NCBI GenBank assembly: GCA_032718565.1
Contig: JAVGVS010000627.1
Location: forward strand, 1 to 64,000
DNA from: Distichodus sexfasciatus
Taxonomy: Eukaryota; Chordata; Actinopteri; Characiformes; Distichodontidae
Direction of reading: 5' to 3'
DNA length: 64,000 nt
Part shown: positions 60,540 through 64,000 of the stretch, one piece after another
Position numbering within the stretch: the first letter of the stretch is position 1
Layout of the letters: every line of letters begins with the position of its first letter
Position numbers and translations under genes: made by a program
The notes under the pieces: model-generated
Seen by the model: the letters and a program-made list of their open reading frames with translations, nothing else
Told to the model about the DNA's origin: nothing
The model's database searches: none

Positions 60540-61760
60540 ATATCAAAACGAGGAAATCTGAAGTAACTCTCAAAATACCCAGATACGCAATATGTGTGTG
60601 TGCTGTAATGAAGACTACATTCATTAAATTACATTTATAGTGTAACGGAGTGTAAAGGTAATAAAATATGGCATAAATGTAAATATATTTCTATTTAATG
60701 TGAACTGTGTAAGTTACAAATTATGAAGTAGTAAAAAGTAAAAACTACATAGAAAAGTTGTTATGAATAGATTATAAAAAGTAAAAAGTGGTCCATTGTT
60801 GCCTAATGGACCAAAAAGTGTCAGTGACTTAAGACTGGCAATGGGGTTGCTTTTTCATCTCCAGCTTTCAGGTTATTCTGGGATTTAAACCCACATCCTC
60901 TGGTCACCAACAGGAAGACTAGAAAACTGTACCTTTAAAGAACGTCACTAAGAGCCTCTTACAAATAAAAGCTCCTTATTCCTTGGTTCAGAAGAAACAT
61001 AAAATATTATGAGATTGGATTAAAGGCCATGGGAGACACTTTTTATTAAATTAATCAAATCAATACAGGTTATATTGTACCATCTTTAAACAGAACTATT
61101 TAAACATCCAACTTTAAAGGATAAGTGGGTATGCTGGTGTCAGGTGGCTAGCATAAAAATAAGTTATTTTAAGTCATTAAGTAATGTTAATAGCATGTGG
61201 GGGATTTATGCTCAGAGTAGGGCATGACCTCACAGTGATGGTTTAGTCACAAAGCCATTAACCTCTAATTATAGTACACACAAAAAGAATCTCTCACAGT
61301 TTCTTGCTGCTTTCAGCATTTCAGCACAAAAAATCAGTTTGTTATCCTCCTAAAGAAGGAAGGGTCAGCAGCAGGGGTTAAAGAGTTTTAATAAATTACA
61401 TAAATTTCAGTTCATGTTCATGTTTCATTAGGATCGACATTCACGAGTGAATATTTTCTATATACAGCAGAAATAGCACATAATAATCATGGGTCAAGAT
61501 AAAACCTTTTAAACAAGCAGGAAGATTGTTTCAGGATTGATTTCAACACAAACAAAAATTACTTGGTTAAATACCACGCAATGGCGATTCAACATCATGC
61601 TTTTTGTGCTGACATTTTTCATCTTAACGTGTTTGTCTTTAATTTGTCTCAACCCACACACACACACACACACACACTATCAAACCATTTTCAAACTTGC
61701 AGCTTTGTCGGATGCTCTTCTTCCTTTCACGCATTGTCCAATTTCTAGCCCCGTTGCCCT
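60540..61760. other. no gene recognised between class I and qrfp
   Basis: AT-rich spacer with a CA run at 61655-61677. This includes the 3' flank of qrfp. Confidence 0.45.
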
Positions 61761-61768
61761 CTCCCGCC

Positions 61769-62281
61769 TCACTTCCGCCCGAAACGGAATCCGAACCCCC
61801 CTTTCTGTCTGTTAAAAGCTTGCAGCCCCCCAGCAATGGACGTGAGTGCCTCGTTTCTCTTCTCTCCACCTTCCCCCTCGTGCTCGCTGCCCCCCTGCTG
61901 GTAGTGCACAGACTCCATGGGGTGTTGTGGGAAGGGCCCCAGTGGCATGTGGTCCAGCTCCTCTCTCTGGCCCCTAAACACACCAGTCGGCCCCCAGCCC
62001 AGAGACGTTCCCAATCCCTGGAGCCTCGCCAGCAGCTCTTCTGCTCCCCTCTCTCTACCAGGCTCCCTGGTCAGTGGCCAGGGTTGAATCTGAATCCCAC
62101 CAATCTCTTCAGGGGCCCCAAGCCAGGCCTGGAGCCGGAGAAGGGCCGCCTCCCACTCAGGACCCTCCAGTCTGGACAGATAGTTCGCCGGGTGGTGGGG
62201 TAGGGCCAAACCTCCGGGAGAGGAAAGCAGCAGGACTAACACAGCCAGAAATGGGCAGATGTGGAACAGCTGGAGCTTCAT
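61769..62281 (-). CDS. qrfp: QRFP/26RFa neuropeptide precursor
   Basis: A 170-residue secreted precursor. It starts at the ATG directly after a splice acceptor (CCCAAACAG|ATG) at 62282; the longer frame runs back into the intron and is rejected. A signal peptide (about residues 1-24, hydrophobic core FLAVLVLLLSS) is followed by a variable spacer. A KR site then releases a peptide of about 26 residues ending QKGGFGFRF. It is followed by G (amide donor), RK and the stop. The mammalian peptide ends GGFSFRF-amide; here Gly replaces Ser. QRFP peptides act through the QRFPR (GPR103) receptor on feeding, arousal and endocrine control. A non-coding first exon probably ends at 62378. The coding DNA is GC-rich compared with its surroundings. 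Confidence 0.93.
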   Translation of the reverse strand: MKLQLFHICPFLAVLVLLLSSPGGLALPHHPANYLSRLEGPEWEAALLRLQAWLGAPEEIGGIQIQPWPLTREPGRERGAEELLARLQGLGTSLGWGPTGVFRGQREELDHMPLGPFPQHPMESVHYQQGGSEHEGEGGEKRNEALTSIAGGLQAFNRQKGGFGFRFGRK

Positions 62282-62377
62282 CTGTTTGGGAGGAAATATG
62301 TAGATTAAAGACAATTTTCCCTCTAATGAAACAACCAAACCATAAATGCTTACAGAAGAATTAAAGTTACAAACTAC

Positions 62378-62432
62378 CTTGAGGGACGAGAGGAGGGATT
62401 CTCAGTGATCAAGGCTCTTTCTCCTTAAATAG
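62378..62432 (-). promoter_or_regulatory. qrfp first-exon donor and TATA-like box
   Basis: Minus-strand CTCAAG|GTAGTTTG at 62378/62377 is a plausible donor pairing with the acceptor at 62282. TATTTAAG (62424-62431) lies upstream as a TATA-like box. Confidence 0.5.
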
Positions 62433-62439
62433 AGTTATT

Positions 62440-64000
62440 CAGAAAGCCTGCAAACTGTCACTGACTTGAAGAAGCTCCTGCAATTGGTTGGAAGCTTCCC
62501 TTGACGCACATACAGAACGCCATCAACATTCCTCAATCCTGGAAACGCAGTTTGCTTAAGTGGCCAATTACTCTCGTTGGCCAGAGTCTAGTTTGTTAAA
62601 CCTGGACACAATTGCGAGACATCCACCCACTCACACGGGTTCCTGAAAACCTTATAGTTTCTCAACCTCATCTGGAAGTTTAAGAATTATCTGGAAGAAT
62701 GTTTTGTGTGTGATCTCCAGGGCTGATGTGTTAGCTCTATATAATTACTCAGTGTGATTGGGAGAAAATGCTATTTAAGGCCTGACTGATATATACATTG
62801 TGTCACTAGAAGTATAGGAGATCCATGTAGTCATTGATGTCACTTTTGCAGGAAATGCAAGTTTAGCCATAGTTTAAGGTGTTCTCCCTTGCACCTGAGG
62901 CAACAGAAACACTTGTGGAAAATGATTGTGTTAAACAAAGCGTCTCATTCCCCAGCCGTTCTTAAGAAGAAATGTGTTTGTAAAACTCACTTAAGCAGTT
63001 TCCACAAAGACTCTGACATTCACCAATGTTTTCTGAACTGAGCACTCTTACACTTACACATTTTTGCATTCTTGTTTGTGCAAAACTTTAGCTCATTTTC
63101 ATAGTTGTATAATATATACTGTTTAAATGTCTTATCTTTATTAAGAGCAAATTTAAGAAACATAACAAAATATTGTTGTGCAGTGTTCTGCTAATGTAAG
63201 ACCAACCAAATCACATGCAGAACAAGTTCTATTTCTTTGTTATACATTATTTATGCTGATATCAAATAATGAGAAATCAATAAAGACAAAAGTTTTACAT
63301 GGATTTTCCTTTAATGTGGACCTCTAGGTCTACCCGCAGTAAATAAGACAGATTTATTTATTGTGTTAGTGTGTTATTCCTTTTTAATGAACATAGGCTA
63401 AGGTGGAACATTATTTCAATCCAAAAAGGAAGTAAAAGTAAGCCTGTGTCACTCCTAAAAAATATTAAATAAATAACATGAAGAAATTATATTTACGTAT
63501 TATGTTTACATTTGTCTACTTTTACTCCACTCCATTTTCAACACTTTCAGTGTTGAATCAACATTGACCCAAAATATTTTTTTTAAAAATGCTCCTCTGC
63601 CACAAAAATATGAGAAATTACTGTGAAATGTACCTAAATTTGTGAAAAGATTCACACTTGTTCAAAAATTACCACCTTAGAATCAAACTGAAGCAATGCC
63701 CTTCCAGAGAACAATTACGGTACAAAGAGCAACAGCCAACAGATTTGATGATATGGCTTCAGGCACATAGTTACTCATTTAAAGAGTATGATCTTAGTAA
63801 GACTAAAACAGAAGTAACGCATGTTACATTCCTGTTTATTGAGTCTACTTTAGTTGACGCATAAGCAAAATGTTTATTTAATCAAATACAGAGCTGAGTG
63901 GTGATGATGGTTCAGAAATGCCCTCTTTGGTCTGCTTTTGGTCAACTTAAAAATAGCTTGGCACCAAAACCAGCATGAAATGTCCCAAAGCTCAATTATA
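62440..64000. other. no gene recognised; qrfp upstream region
   Basis: AT-rich, with only short chance open frames. 63200-63560 has AATAAA-like sites on both strands. Nothing conserved could be supported. Confidence 0.45.

Noticed and set aside
61697..62203. 168-residue plus-strand frame
   Set aside because: It is the opposite-strand shadow of the GC-rich qrfp exon.
1..64000. CRISPR array or prokaryotic operon features
   Set aside because: There are no spaced direct repeats of that type and all genes are intron-split, as in vertebrates.

Overview
This is vertebrate genomic DNA, almost certainly from a bony fish (teleost). Genes are split into small exons with GT..AG borders. The intergenic space is AT-rich and filled with typical fish repeats: Tc1/mariner and hAT elements, tRNA-derived SINEs, LINE 3' ends, solo LTRs and ATT/CA microsatellites. 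The gene content is a teleost immune cluster ending in a neuropeptide gene. I cannot fix the order or species from sequence alone. Exon borders below are my own reading of splice sites and reading phase; no transcript evidence was available.

Layout. (1) 1-1.35 kb: nested LTR remnants. (2) 1.6-5.63 kb, minus: a complete single-Ig-domain inhibitory receptor with three ITIM-like tyrosine motifs (252 aa predicted). (3) 6-8.2 kb: SINEs and unexplained sequence. (4) 8.3-11.9 kb, minus: a decayed stonustoxin-like/FN3/GTPase family gene, interrupted in many places. (5) 12.1-13.9 kb: a deleted LTR retrotransposon with a tandem-repeat interior. (6) 16.25-16.54 kb, plus: an orphan coiled-coil exon. (7) 17-25.4 kb: LINE, SINE and MITE repeats and blocks of an old segmental duplication. 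(8) 26.0-28.6 kb: two divergently transcribed GIMAP (AIG1-type GTPase) genes, one with two GTPase domains and one short with a CaaX-like C-terminus. (9) 29-36 kb: the second copy of the segmental duplication, Tc1 transposase relics and a truncated LTR. (10) 37.8-45.0 kb, minus: an MHC class I gene, probably Z lineage, with frameshifts in alpha1 and alpha2, so probably a pseudogene. (11) 45.6-60.1 kb, minus: a second MHC class I gene of the same lineage, with intact groove, alpha3 and membrane exons, followed by a long array of small, all phase-1, duplicated tail exons. (12) 61.77-62.43 kb, minus: qrfp, the RFamide neuropeptide precursor ending in the 26RFa/QRFP signature.

The class I genes, the ITIM receptor and the GIMAPs are all leukocyte genes and the cluster looks like a fast-evolving immune island: pseudogenes, exon duplication, segmental duplication and heavy repeat insertion. 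The most unusual item is the tail of the second class I gene. About ten candidate exons belonging to three repeating modules (C-A-B order) are all symmetrical in phase, and part of the array sits in a recent 1.6-kb tandem duplication whose copies look identical over about 1.3 kb.
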